Source: Candidatus Adiutrix sp. (lineage in GTDB: Bacteria > Desulfobacterota > Desulfarculia > Adiutricales > Adiutricaceae). Taken from it: 6,990 bases of DNA. The translations under genes were made by a program, and so were the position numbers. Below are positions 1-6,082 of this stretch, piece after piece. The stretch lies in contig JAITBV010000012.1 of NCBI GenBank assembly GCA_031283395.1, positions 1 through 6,990 on the forward strand. The letters are read 5' to 3'. How positions within the stretch are numbered: position 1 is the stretch's first letter; each line of letters begins with the position of its first letter. The notes under the pieces were generated by a model. It made no database searches. It was not told the origin of the DNA and saw only the letters and a list, made by a program, of their open reading frames with translations.

Positions 1-235
<235 letters not shown>

Positions 236-256
236 CTATTTATTGAGAGAACTCCT

Positions 257-2347
257 ATGAAAGCAAGCCTGGAGTGGCTGGGCGATTTTGTGGACCTCGG
301 CGGCCTGACCCCCCGGGAAACGGCTGATAAGCTGACCCTGGCCGGGCTGGAGGTGGAGAGCCTCACCGACCACACCGGGCGGGGGGACTGGGTGATGGAA
401 ATAGGCGTCACCCCCAACCGCCCGGATGCCCTGTCCATCCTGGGTCTGGCCCGGGAACTGGCCGCCCTCCTCGACAGGCCTCTTAAGAAGCCCGCGCCCC
501 GGGTGCGGGAGGAGGGGCCGGATGTCCGCTCCCTGGCCCAGGTGGCCATAGACGATCCGGATCACTGCTTCCGTTTCGCGGCCCGGGTCATCGAGGACGT
601 GACCATAGGCCCCAGCCCGGACTGGCTGGCCGGCCGCCTGGCCGCGGCGGGCCTCCGGCCCATCAACAACATCGTGGACATCACCAACTACGTCCTTCTG
701 GAACTGGGCCAGCCCCTCCACGCCTACGACCTGGAACAGGTCGGCGGCCGGCGCCTGGCCGCCCGGGCCTATCCCGCCGGCACCCCTTTCACCACCCTTG
801 ACGGCCAGGCGAGGCTTTTGGCGGCCGAAGTCAACCTCATGATCTGCGACGGGGCCGGGCCCGTGGGCCTGGCCGGCATCATGGGCGGGCTCGATTCGGA
901 GATCAGGCCCTCCACCCGGCATATTCTCCTGGAAAGCGCGGCCTTCAACCCGGCCACCATCCGCCGGGCCTCCCGGGCCAACGGCCTGTCCACCGACGCC
1001 TCCTACCGTTTCGAGCGCGGTTCCGACCCGGAGGTCTGCGGCCTGGCCCTGGACAGGGCCGCGGAATTCATGCGGGTCCTGGCCTCGGGCCGGGTGGCCG
1101 CCGGCCGCCTGGACCTCTACCCCCGCCCCTTTTCCCCCCCGGTGGTGGAATTCAGCCCGGCCCGGGCCAATGCCTTCCTCGGCACCGGCCACCGGCCGGA
1201 AGACATGCTCCGGGTGCTTCGGGCCATCGGCCTGGAAGTGGAGGGTTCGGGGGAAAAGTTCAGCCTCCGGCCGCCCCCCTGGCGCCCGGACCTCAGCCGG
1301 GAGGTGGACGTGTGGGAAGAAGTGGCCCGGCTCCTGGATTTCGACCGCATCCCGGCGACCCTGCCCAAGGCCCCGGCCCGCCGCCAGGACCCGCCCCCGG
1401 CCTGGCGCCTGAGGGCCGAAGCCCGGGACCACCTGGCCGCCGGCGGCCTGGCCGAAAGCATCACCTATTCCTTCATCAACCCCGATTTCGCCGACCGGCT
1501 GGGCCTGGCCGGGGACAGCCCCTGGCGGCTCCGGGGCCTGCCCGTCCTGAACCCCTTAAGCGAGGAGCAGGGGCTCATGCGGCCCCTTCTGGCTCCCAGC
1601 CTCCTTTCCGCCCTGAAAGTCAACCAGGCCCATAACCGCCCCCTGACCGCCCTGTTTGAACTGGGCCGGGTCTTTCTCTCCAACGGCCCGGACCGCCAGC
1701 CCGAGGAGCGGGAGACCATGGCCGGCCTCCTAAGCGGGGTCATGGGCCCGGGCACCTGGCTGGAGCCCTGCCGGCCCGTGGATTTCTGGGATATTAAAGG
1801 CCTGGTGGAGAGCCTCGGCCCGATCCTCCCCGGCGGCCCCGCCGAATTCAAAAGGCTCCCCGACCCGCCCCCCTGGTATGACCCGGCCGAGGCCGCCGGG
1901 GTCTTTTTGGCCGACGGGGCCCTCCTGGGGCACCTGGGCCGCCTGGGCCGCCAGGCCGCCCAGGCTTTCGGCCTCAAGGAGGCGGCGACCTATCTCTTTG
2001 AACTGGACGCCGAGGTCATCCTGGAACGGGGCTGGGGCCGCCGCCCCTTCGCCGGCTGGAGCAAGTTCCCGCCCGCCGACCGGGACCTGGCCCTGGTGCT
2101 GGACGAAGACCGGCCGGCCGGCGATCTCATCGCGGCCATACTCGAAGACAAGAGCCTGCCCCTGGCCGGCCTTTTGCTCTTCGATCTCTACCAGGGCGAC
2201 CGGCTGCCGGCCGGCAGGAAGAGCCTGGCTTTCCGCCTGACCTTCCAGTCCCCGGACAAGACCCTGACCGATGAAGAGGTGGGCGAATTCTGCGGCCGCC
2301 TCACCGGCCTTCTGGCCGAGCGCTTCGGCGCGGCCCTGAGGTCCTGA
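257..2347 (+). CDS. pheT: Phenylalanyl-tRNA synthetase beta subunit lacking the EMAP/OB (B2) domain
   Basis: PheT is the tRNA-binding and editing subunit of PheRS. It is 696 residues here, against about 795 in E. coli. Visible in order: the B1 start (MKASLEWLGDFVDL ... LAGLEVES, 1-35); the second half of B1 (EIGVTPNRPDALSILGLARE, 48-67); the B3/B4 editing domain with DITNYVLLELGQPLHAYD (H155), LLESAAF (E226) and STDASYRFERG (T246, A248); B5 with PPWRPDLSREVDVWEEVAR (339-357); the B6/B7 synthetase-like core; and a C-terminal anticodon-binding FDX-ACB domain (about 602-696, with SKFPPADRDLAL). The roughly 110-residue EMAP-like tRNA_bind domain normally inserted between the halves of B1 is absent, leaving only a short linker (about 36-45). 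The editing residues look intact. The ATG at 257 follows a GAGAG ribosome site at 245-249. The stop overlaps the next start (TGATG). Confidence 0.97.
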   Translation: MKASLEWLGDFVDLGGLTPRETADKLTLAGLEVESLTDHTGRGDWVMEIGVTPNRPDALSILGLARELAALLDRPLKKPAPRVREEGPDVRSLAQVAIDDPDHCFRFAARVIEDVTIGPSPDWLAGRLAAAGLRPINNIVDITNYVLLELGQPLHAYDLEQVGGRRLAARAYPAGTPFTTLDGQARLLAAEVNLMICDGAGPVGLAGIMGGLDSEIRPSTRHILLESAAFNPATIRRASRANGLSTDASYRFERGSDPEVCGLALDRAAEFMRVLASGRVAAGRLDLYPRPFSPPVVEFSPARANAFLGTGHRPEDMLRVLRAIGLEVEGSGEKFSLRPPPWRPDLSREVDVWEEVARLLDFDRIPATLPKAPARRQDPPPAWRLRAEARDHLAAGGLAESITYSFINPDFADRLGLAGDSPWRLRGLPVLNPLSEEQGLMRPLLAPSLLSALKVNQAHNRPLTALFELGRVFLSNGPDRQPEERETMAGLLSGVMGPGTWLEPCRPVDFWDIKGLVESLGPILPGGPAEFKRLPDPPPWYDPAEAAGVFLADGALLGHLGRLGRQAAQAFGLKEAATYLFELDAEVILERGWGRRPFAGWSKFPPADRDLALVLDEDRPAGDLIAAILEDKSLPLAGLLLFDLYQGDRLPAGRKSLAFRLTFQSPDKTLTDEEVGEFCGRLTGLLAERFGAALRS

Positions 2348-2643
2348 TGGACGCGGCCCTGACCAGGAGCGCCCTCCTGGGCCGTCTGCGGGCCCGGCTG
2401 GGCCTTTCGGCCCGCGAGGCCGGGGAGCTTCTGGACGGTTTTCTGGAAATTCTGGCCGGGCAGTTGGCCGAGGGCGGGGCGGCCTCCTTCCGGGGCCTGG
2501 GCCGTTTCGAGACCAAGCTCAGCCCCCAGCGCCCGGGCCGCGACCCGGCCACGGGCCGGCCGGTCCTCATCCCCCCCCGGCAGCGGGCGGTCTTCACCCT
2601 TAGCCCGGAATTGCGGGCCCTCCTGAAAGAGGGCGAAACCTGA
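2347..2643 (+). CDS. ihfA: Integration host factor alpha-type (HU/IHF family) DNA-bending protein
   Basis: A 98-residue HU/IHF-family protein of normal length. It has the N-terminal helical dimerisation half (LTRSALLGRLRARLGLS ... LLDGFLEIL), the turn SFRGLGRFETK, and the DNA-intercalating beta arm PGRDPATGRPVLIPPRQRAVF (roughly residues 62-82). The arm includes a proline in the position used by IHF and HU to kink DNA. IHF works as a heterodimer that bends DNA sharply at specific sites and assists recombination, sigma-54 promoters and nucleoid packing. Position directly after pheT matches E. coli pheST-ihfA and favours the alpha subunit over HU. The partner IhfB is not in this window. The ATG uses the last base of the pheT stop, so translation is probably coupled. 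The protein is arginine-rich where many homologues use lysine, in line with high GC. Confidence 0.9.
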   Translation: MDAALTRSALLGRLRARLGLSAREAGELLDGFLEILAGQLAEGGAASFRGLGRFETKLSPQRPGRDPATGRPVLIPPRQRAVFTLSPELRALLKEGET

Positions 2644-2657
2644 ACGGAGGCTCGGAT

Positions 2658-3053
2658 ATGGCCTCAGACCCGGAACAGGTTTTCTATAAGTTGTCCGAGC
2701 TTTCAGCCCTGCTCGGGGTGAAAACCACTGTCCTGAGGTTCTGGGAAAAGGAATTCGGGGCCGCGGTCAAGCCGCTTCAGGTGGGGCCCCGCAAAAAGGT
2801 CTATCATCCCCGGGACCTGGAAGTTTTTCGGGAAATAAAGCGCCTGCTCCAGGAAGAGGGCTACACCATAGCCGGGGCCCGGCGCCGCCTGGAGGCGGCC
2901 GGCAAGGCCCCGGTGGCCGCCCAAGGGGCCGCCGAGGCCGGGGCGGAACTGACGGCCCTAAAGTCCGTCCTGGCCGAGACCCGGCGGGAACTTTTGGATC
3001 TGCGCCGGGGCCTGGCCGGCCCCCGGCCCGAAAAGAAAAGCCATGACCGCTGA
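2658..3053 (+). CDS. MerR-family transcriptional regulator (short, no effector domain)
   Basis: A 131-residue protein with an N-terminal MerR winged helix-turn-helix: YKLSELSALLGVKTTVLRFWEKEF (10-33), the wing with KVYHPRDLEVFREIKRLLQEEGYTIAGARRRLEA (47-80), then an alanine-rich linker. A probable coiled-coil dimerisation helix follows at 98-117 (LTALKSVLAETRRELLDLRR). The usual ligand- or metal-binding C-terminal domain and its cysteines are absent, so a classic metal sensor is unlikely. The tryptophan-containing recognition motif and the GYTIAGARRRL segment are typical of the small MerR regulators found after pheT-ihfA in delta-class bacteria; their targets are unknown to me. A clear CGGAGG ribosome site (2645-2650) lies 7 bases before the ATG. 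The 3' end overlaps the next gene by 11 bases. Confidence 0.9.
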   Translation: MASDPEQVFYKLSELSALLGVKTTVLRFWEKEFGAAVKPLQVGPRKKVYHPRDLEVFREIKRLLQEEGYTIAGARRRLEAAGKAPVAAQGAAEAGAELTALKSVLAETRRELLDLRRGLAGPRPEKKSHDR

Positions 3054-4134
3054 TATTTCAGCCGCCCTGGCCGCCGAGGCCGGGACCCGTTTCGGCGCGG
3101 CCTTCACCCCCAGGGGCCGGGACAGGTTCCTGGCCGCGGTCCGGGCCCGCCAGGCTCTCCTGGGCCTGGCCGGCCTGGAGGCCTATAGGGAGGCCCTCCG
3201 GGCCGACCCCGGGGAATGGGGCCGCCTCTGGCCCCTGGCCCTTTATGACGGCGGGGCTTTGCTTTGTCCCGGCCCCCAGTTTGAAGTGGTCGGGGCCGTT
3301 TTGCGGGAATGGGCGGCCGGGGCCCCGGAACGGACGCTCCGGGCCCTGGCTTTGGGCTGCGGGGCTTTCGAGACCGTTTCCCTGGCCATCACCCTGGAAG
3401 AGGCCGGCTTCCGCCATAAAAACTGGCAGGTGGAGATTTGCGGCCTGGATCTGAACCCCGAAGCCCTGGCCCGGGCCGAGGCCGGCCTGTTCAGCCCCGG
3501 GGAAGTCGCGGCCCTGGCCCCCGCCCGGCGCCGGAAATGGTTCGCGCCCAAATCCGGGGGTTTTCTTTTCAAGGCCGCCCTGGCCCCGCCGGTCACCCTG
3601 GCCGCGGGCAACGCCTATGAGCCCGAGACCTGGCCCCAGACTCCTTTTGACCTCATCTTCTGCCGGGGCCTGACCTTCGAGGCCCCGCCCGAAGCCCCGG
3701 GCCGGCTGGCCGGGGCGCTCCGGGCCGCCCTGGCCCCCGCCGGTTTCCTTTTCACCGCCCCCGGGGAATTTCTGCCCGATACATCGCTTATTTTAGAGGA
3801 GCGGGCCGGGGTGACCTGGTACAGGCCGGGGGCCCGCCGGGCCAGGGCCAACCGCTTCCGCCAGCCCCGGCGGGTGAAACAGGCTCCGCCTGATTTAATT
3901 GAGCCGGAGCCGCCTGGTCTGGCAGGGCCTGAGCCAACGCCGCCGGCCGAACTTATCGAGGCCGAGCGGCTTTTGGCCTCGGGCCGGCCCGACGAGGCCC
4001 GGGACCTGGCCGGGGCCGTCCTAATGGCCGATCTTTTGGCCGGCCGGCCGGCCTGGGCCGCCTGGGCCTTCCTGGCCCGCTGGGAGGCGGCCCTGGGCCG
4101 CCCTCCGGGCCTGTCCCCGGGAAAGGCTGAGTAA
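3043..4134 (+). CDS. Divergent CheR-like SAM-dependent methyltransferase
   Basis: A 363-residue protein with the layout of CheR chemoreceptor glutamate methyltransferases: an N-terminal helical region (about 20-90), a Rossmann-type SAM fold, and a C-terminal extension. SAM-fold landmarks are ALGCGAFETVSLA (103-115, where CheR has GCSTGEEPYS), an acidic strand end CGLDLNPEALARAEAGLF (133-150) and FDLIFCRGL (202-210, matching CheR's FDaIFCRN). The CheR helix motif normally reading T-x-FFR reads ALLC here (72-75), so the arginine known to be essential in Salmonella CheR appears to be replaced by cysteine. Residues 300-352 resemble one or two degenerate TPR-like helices (ELIEAERLLASGRPDEARDLA). 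No receptor or other chemotaxis gene is nearby. The gene overlaps merR by 11 bases, so it is the last member of that unit. It may be a non-catalytic or re-purposed paralogue; the substrate is unknown. Confidence 0.75.
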   Translation: MTADISAALAAEAGTRFGAAFTPRGRDRFLAAVRARQALLGLAGLEAYREALRADPGEWGRLWPLALYDGGALLCPGPQFEVVGAVLREWAAGAPERTLRALALGCGAFETVSLAITLEEAGFRHKNWQVEICGLDLNPEALARAEAGLFSPGEVAALAPARRRKWFAPKSGGFLFKAALAPPVTLAAGNAYEPETWPQTPFDLIFCRGLTFEAPPEAPGRLAGALRAALAPAGFLFTAPGEFLPDTSLILEERAGVTWYRPGARRARANRFRQPRRVKQAPPDLIEPEPPGLAGPEPTPPAELIEAERLLASGRPDEARDLAGAVLMADLLAGRPAWAAWAFLARWEAALGRPPGLSPGKAE

Positions 4135-4138
4135 AACC

Positions 4139-4165
4139 TGGACCCCGGCTTTCGCCGGGGTGACG
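4139..4165 (-). repeat. REP-like palindromic repeat, copy 1
   Basis: A 27-base element starting 4 bases after the cheR-like stop. Read on the minus strand it is a perfect stem (ACCCCGGC pairing with GCCGGGGT) closed by a GAAA tetraloop, ending TCCA. It is nearly identical to copy 3 in opposite orientation (22 contiguous identical bases) and related to copy 2. It lies between the converging cheR-like and rpmA genes, so it may also slow transcription on either strand, although no long T-run follows it. Confidence 0.85.
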
Positions 4166-4213
4166 GTTTATGGTGTTGGGTTATTTGGGGATGAAGGTGA
4201 AAGTTGGGATTGT

Positions 4214-4240
4214 CGTCATTCCGGCGGAAGCCGGAATCCA
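4214..4240 (+). repeat. REP-like palindromic repeat, copy 2
   Basis: A 27-base element on the plus strand. It has a perfect 8-base stem ATTCCGGC / GCCGGAAT with loop GGAA, preceded by CGTC and followed by CCA. It has the same skeleton as copy 1, but two adjacent stem pairs differ as C-G against T-A on both arms, so pairing is kept. With copy 1 it makes an inverted doublet about 48 bases apart. It resembles widespread short palindromes of the ATTCC...GGAAT type (for example dRS3 in Neisseria); that relation is by resemblance only. Confidence 0.85.
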
Positions 4241-4249
4241 AAAAAGGGG

Positions 4250-4516
4250 TCAGGCCGTGGCGGCCGGGGGATAGACGCTGACTTTCTTGCGGTCGGCCCC
4301 GTAGCGTTCATATTTGACCACGCCGTCGATCAAGGCGAAGAGGGTGTAGTCGCGTCCCAGGCCCACGTTCTGGCCCGGGTGGATCTTGGTGCCCAGTTGC
4401 CGCACGAGGATATTTCCGGCCCGGACCGTCTGCCCGGCGTAACGCTTGACCCCCCGGCGCTTGCCGATGGTGTCGCGGCCGTTGCGGCTGGAGCCGCCTG
4501 CTTTTTTATGAGCCAT
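4250..4516 (-). CDS. rpmA: 50S ribosomal protein L27
   Basis: A full-length 88-residue L27, a protein of the large ribosomal subunit whose N-terminal tail reaches the peptidyl-transferase centre. It shows the diagnostic start [20 protein letters not shown], then [24 protein letters not shown] and [17 protein letters not shown]. The mature-like AHKKAGG tail follows Met directly, so the cleaved N-terminal extension known in Firmicutes is absent. The ATG has a GGGAG ribosome site (4526-4530) 9 bases upstream. It lies 49 bases after rplU with no gene between, the standard rplU-rpmA order. No convincing Rho-independent terminator follows, only the palindromic repeats. Confidence 0.98.
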   Translation of the reverse strand: MAHKKAGGSSRNGRDTIGKRRGVKRYAGQTVRAGNILVRQLGTKIHPGQNVGLGRDYTLFALIDGVVKYERYGADRKKVSVYPPAATA

Positions 4517-4565
4517 ATGGTGGATCTCCCTTAAAAATTATTTCTTAGGGAAGCATTGAGTATAA

Positions 4566-4889
4566 TTAATCAGCGCTTCCCTGGTTGATGGCGGTTATTT
4601 TCAGGGCCGTATAGTCCTGGCGGTGGCCCTGCTTCTTCTGGTGGCCCTGGCGGCGCTTCTTTTTAAAGACGATGATTTTTCTGGCCCGGTCCTGTTCGAC
4701 CACCGTGGCCGAGACCGTGACCCCGGAAAGGACGGGCGTTCCGGCCTTCAGGGTCTCCCCGTCCTTGACCAGCAGGACCTCGGCCAGCGAGACCGCGTCG
4801 CCCACTTCGGCTTCGATCTTGCCGACCCGCACCACCTGGCCCGGAGCCACCTTGTATTGACGGCCGCCGGTCTTGACTACTGCATACAT
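4566..4889 (-). CDS. rplU: 50S ribosomal protein L21
   Basis: A 107-residue L21, close to the usual 103. It begins MYAVVKTGGRQYKVAPGQ and contains VGDAVSLAEVLLVKDG, then the basic rRNA-binding tail KKKRRQGHQKKQGHRQ and DYTALKIT. L21 binds 23S rRNA in the large subunit. The frame stays open upstream to about 5012, but that extension is translated from the palindromic repeat and spacer. The real start is fixed by the conserved MYAVVKTGG, a GGAGG ribosome site (4896-4900) 6 bases before the ATG, and a promoter just upstream. It is the first gene of the rplU-rpmA operon. Confidence 0.98.
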   Translation of the reverse strand: MYAVVKTGGRQYKVAPGQVVRVGKIEAEVGDAVSLAEVLLVKDGETLKAGTPVLSGVTVSATVVEQDRARKIIVFKKKRRQGHQKKQGHRQDYTALKITAINQGSAD

Positions 4890-4920
4890 GGGAAACCTCC
4901 GCCCGCTGCTGGAATTTTTT

Positions 4921-4949
4921 ATTATAATAGAGTCCGGCCCAAGGGTCAA
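4921..4949 (-). promoter_or_regulatory. Sigma-70 promoter of rplU-rpmA
   Basis: On the minus strand, TTGACC (4949-4944) and a perfect TATAAT (4926-4921) are separated by exactly 17 bases. Transcription would start near 4914, giving a short leader of about 25 bases with the rplU ribosome site. This is among the strongest promoter matches in the window, as expected for a ribosomal protein operon. Confidence 0.85.
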
Positions 4950-4982
4950 GGTGATTTTTTGCCGGGACCCCCGCCCCTCCTT

Positions 4983-5009
4983 CGCCGCCCCGGCGAAAGC
5001 CGGGGTCCA
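4983..5009 (+). repeat. REP-like palindromic repeat, copy 3
   Basis: The stem is CCCCGGC (4988-4994), loop GAAA, GCCGGGG (4999-5005), then TCCA. It is the inverse of copy 1, with only two differences over 27 bases. It sits about 35 bases upstream of the rplU promoter, so copies 1 and 3 enclose the rplU-rpmA pair as inverted repeats roughly 820 bases apart. Confidence 0.85.
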
Positions 5010-5097
5010 CATTTTGGCCTTATTTTTGCTATCTAAGTAAAGGCATGGCCGGCTCCGAAGGTTCTGAAAGTTTTACTTCAGGTCCGCCGGAGAAGAC

Positions 5098-5127
5098 TTG
5101 CCAGGTGGAACTGGGCTGTTCTATAAT
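5098..5127 (+). promoter_or_regulatory. Probable sigma-70 promoter upstream of the flgM operon
   Basis: TTGCCA (5098-5103) and a perfect TATAAT (5122-5127) are spaced by 18 bases, in an AT-richer gap of about 230 bases that holds no gene (5013-5242). Start of transcription would be near 5134, upstream of the sigma-28 site. It would give the downstream genes basal or earlier expression. It is read in the opposite direction to the rplU promoter. Confidence 0.6.
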
Positions 5128-5155
5128 AAAATTGAGGTGAGGGATCATTTAAGGT

Positions 5156-5183
5156 TAAAGTCGGGCCCCAACGCGGCCGATAC
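5156..5183 (+). promoter_or_regulatory. Sigma-28 (FliA) class promoter of the flgM operon
   Basis: TAAAGTCG (5156-5163) and GCCGATAC (5176-5183) closely match the flagellar sigma-28 consensus TAAA / GCCGATAA, with 7 of 8 bases in the -10 element. The gap from TAAA to GCCG is 16 bases (about 15 is usual). Start of transcription would be near 5190, leaving a leader of about 50 bases. Finding it two genes before flgM, the gene for the sigma-28 inhibitor, strongly supports the match and implies a feedback loop. Confidence 0.7.
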
Positions 5184-5242
5184 GGATTGTAAAGACGGCG
5201 GTCAGGTTAGTCTGGCCGCCAGGGCGCGGCAAGGGGGCGAGG

Positions 5243-5728
5243 GTGGTTTCCACACCAGGGCGGCTGGGCCGTTTGATGCGGAACCTGGGCCGCCGGTTCC
5301 AGAAAGGCTGGTCGGCTACCCTGAGGGTCTGTTTCCTGGCCCCGCCCAGGGTTTCCCCCCGATTGTCGGCGGTGGAAAAGGTCGCCCGCAACGCCCTGGC
5401 CGAGATGATCGGCCGGGCCAGAAGCCTGCCCCAGCGGGGCCAGGCGGCTTCGGCCAACCCGGCCTACGTGGCCCTGGCCGAACTGACCGCCGCCAGCGGC
5501 CGGCCCGGCCTGGCCCTGGGCCTTCGGTACGAAACCGGGGAAATAACCTTTCTCGATTTCGACCGGGCGGCCGATAAGGAGGAAGGCGGTGAAGCTTTCG
5601 TGGGTCGTAAGGAAAACCTGACCCTCTGGCGCCGTCTGGAGGAATTGATAATCAACCAGGTCAACCGCACCATGGTTGGCCCGCGCAGACCGATAAGGCC
5701 GCCGGAAGAGGTGGAATATGAAAATTGA
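5243..5728 (+). CDS. Unrecognised protein co-transcribed with flgM
   Basis: A 161-residue protein that I cannot assign to a family. Codon use (G/C-rich third positions) matches the neighbours, so it is probably real. The start is taken as GTG at 5243, preceded by a G-rich AAGGGGG stretch; an ATG at 5276 is an alternative, and the frame is closed upstream at 5156. The N-terminus (1-40) is strongly basic (RLGRLMRNLGRRFQKGW). Residues 42-65 look like an amphipathic helix (SAVEKVARNALAEMIGRA). Residues 92-108 suggest a beta hairpin (LGLRYETGEITFLDFD), and 124-143 a further helix (ENLTLWRRLEELIINQVNRT). There is no signal peptide or obvious membrane span. The stop overlaps the flgM start by 11 bases and sigma-28 and sigma-70 promoters lie upstream, so a flagellum-linked role is likely. 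It does not resemble FlgN, the usual flgM neighbour. Confidence 0.7.
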   Translation: MVSTPGRLGRLMRNLGRRFQKGWSATLRVCFLAPPRVSPRLSAVEKVARNALAEMIGRARSLPQRGQAASANPAYVALAELTAASGRPGLALGLRYETGEITFLDFDRAADKEEGGEAFVGRKENLTLWRRLEELIINQVNRTMVGPRRPIRPPEEVEYEN

Positions 5729-6014
5729 CAATAACAACTTGGGACCATTGATAAAAAAACCCGGCGAGCAGCCCGGCGCCACCAGGCCCGTCGCCCCGGA
5801 GCCCGAATCCAAGCCGGAAACGGGCGGGGATGTGGTCCAGTTGTCCGAGCGGGCCCGCTTGGCGGCCCGGGCCACCGAGTTGGCCCAGGGGGCCCCGGAT
5901 GTCCGCCAGGACAAGGTGGACGACCTCAAAGCCCGCCTCAGCGCCGGCACCTATAATGTCAGCGGCCAGGTGGTGGCCGAGGCCATGCTCCGCAAGAGCG
6001 TCACCGAGGTCTGA
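5718..6014 (+). CDS. flgM: Anti-sigma-28 factor FlgM
   Basis: A 98-residue FlgM. It begins MKIDNNN, has a proline-rich, probably disordered N-terminal half (residues 10-37), then the conserved sigma-28-binding region: DVVQLSERARLA (38-49), VRQDKVDDLKARLSAGTYNV (62-81) and VAEAMLRKSV (86-95). FlgM holds FliA inactive in the cytoplasm until the hook-basal body is complete, then leaves through the flagellar export apparatus; the disordered N-terminus suits export. A GAGGTGG ribosome site (5708-5714) precedes the ATG, and the 11-base overlap with the previous gene suggests coupled translation. No other known flagellar gene lies in the window, but this gene and its sigma-28 promoter imply a flagellated organism or one with flagellar ancestry. 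Confidence 0.93.
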   Translation: MKIDNNNLGPLIKKPGEQPGATRPVAPEPESKPETGGDVVQLSERARLAARATELAQGAPDVRQDKVDDLKARLSAGTYNVSGQVVAEAMLRKSVTEV

Positions 6015-6034
6015 AACCGCCCCTCCGTCATTTC

Positions 6035-6078
6035 CCGAACAAGCCCGCCATCTCCCAGGTGAGACGGCGGGCTTGTCG
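6035..6078 (+). terminator. Long hairpin after flgM (terminator-like; direct-repeat copy A)
   Basis: A perfect 11-base stem, ACAAGCCCGCC (6039-6049) with GGCGGGCTTGT (6066-6076), continues after one mismatch into TCTC/GAGA around a CCAGGT loop. It starts 25 bases after the flgM stop. The following bases are only moderately T-rich, so it is a plausible but imperfect terminator. It is a direct repeat of the element at 6490-6533 (38 of 44 positions or better, no gaps). Confidence 0.6.
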
Positions 6079-6082
6079 CACA

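Noticed and set aside
236..1432. Long open frame of 398 codons on the minus strand opposite pheT
   Set aside because: It is a by-product of GC-rich codons in pheT: rich in Gly, Pro, Ala and Arg, with no recognisable family and fully covered by a certain gene.
2658..3053. Metal- or redox-sensing MerR regulator
   Set aside because: There are no cysteines and no effector domain after the DNA-binding part.
4218..4246. Hairpin plus A-run as an intrinsic terminator for rpmA or the cheR-like gene
   Set aside because: On the minus strand the T-run precedes the hairpin instead of following it, and on the plus strand the run is A, so neither direction fits.
4139..5009. CRISPR array from the repeated palindromes
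   Set aside because: There are only three copies, in mixed orientation, with unequal spacing and genes in between.
4890..5012. Longer rplU start giving a 41-residue N-terminal extension
   Set aside because: The extension is translated promoter and palindromic repeat; L21 begins at MYAVVKTGG with its own ribosome site.
5098..5577. 159-codon plus-strand frame starting upstream of the unknown gene
   Set aside because: It has Gly/Pro/Arg-rich shadow composition, starts at the -35 box of a promoter, and does not join flgM; the frame from 5243 has the proper third-position bias.
5243..5728. FlgN chaperone as the identity of the gene before flgM
   Set aside because: Position fits, but the length pattern, the basic N-terminus and the central beta-like segment do not resemble the all-helical FlgN.
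5207..5950. 247-codon minus-strand frame across the unknown gene and flgM
   Set aside because: Low-complexity composition, no ribosome site or motif, and flgM on the other strand is secure.
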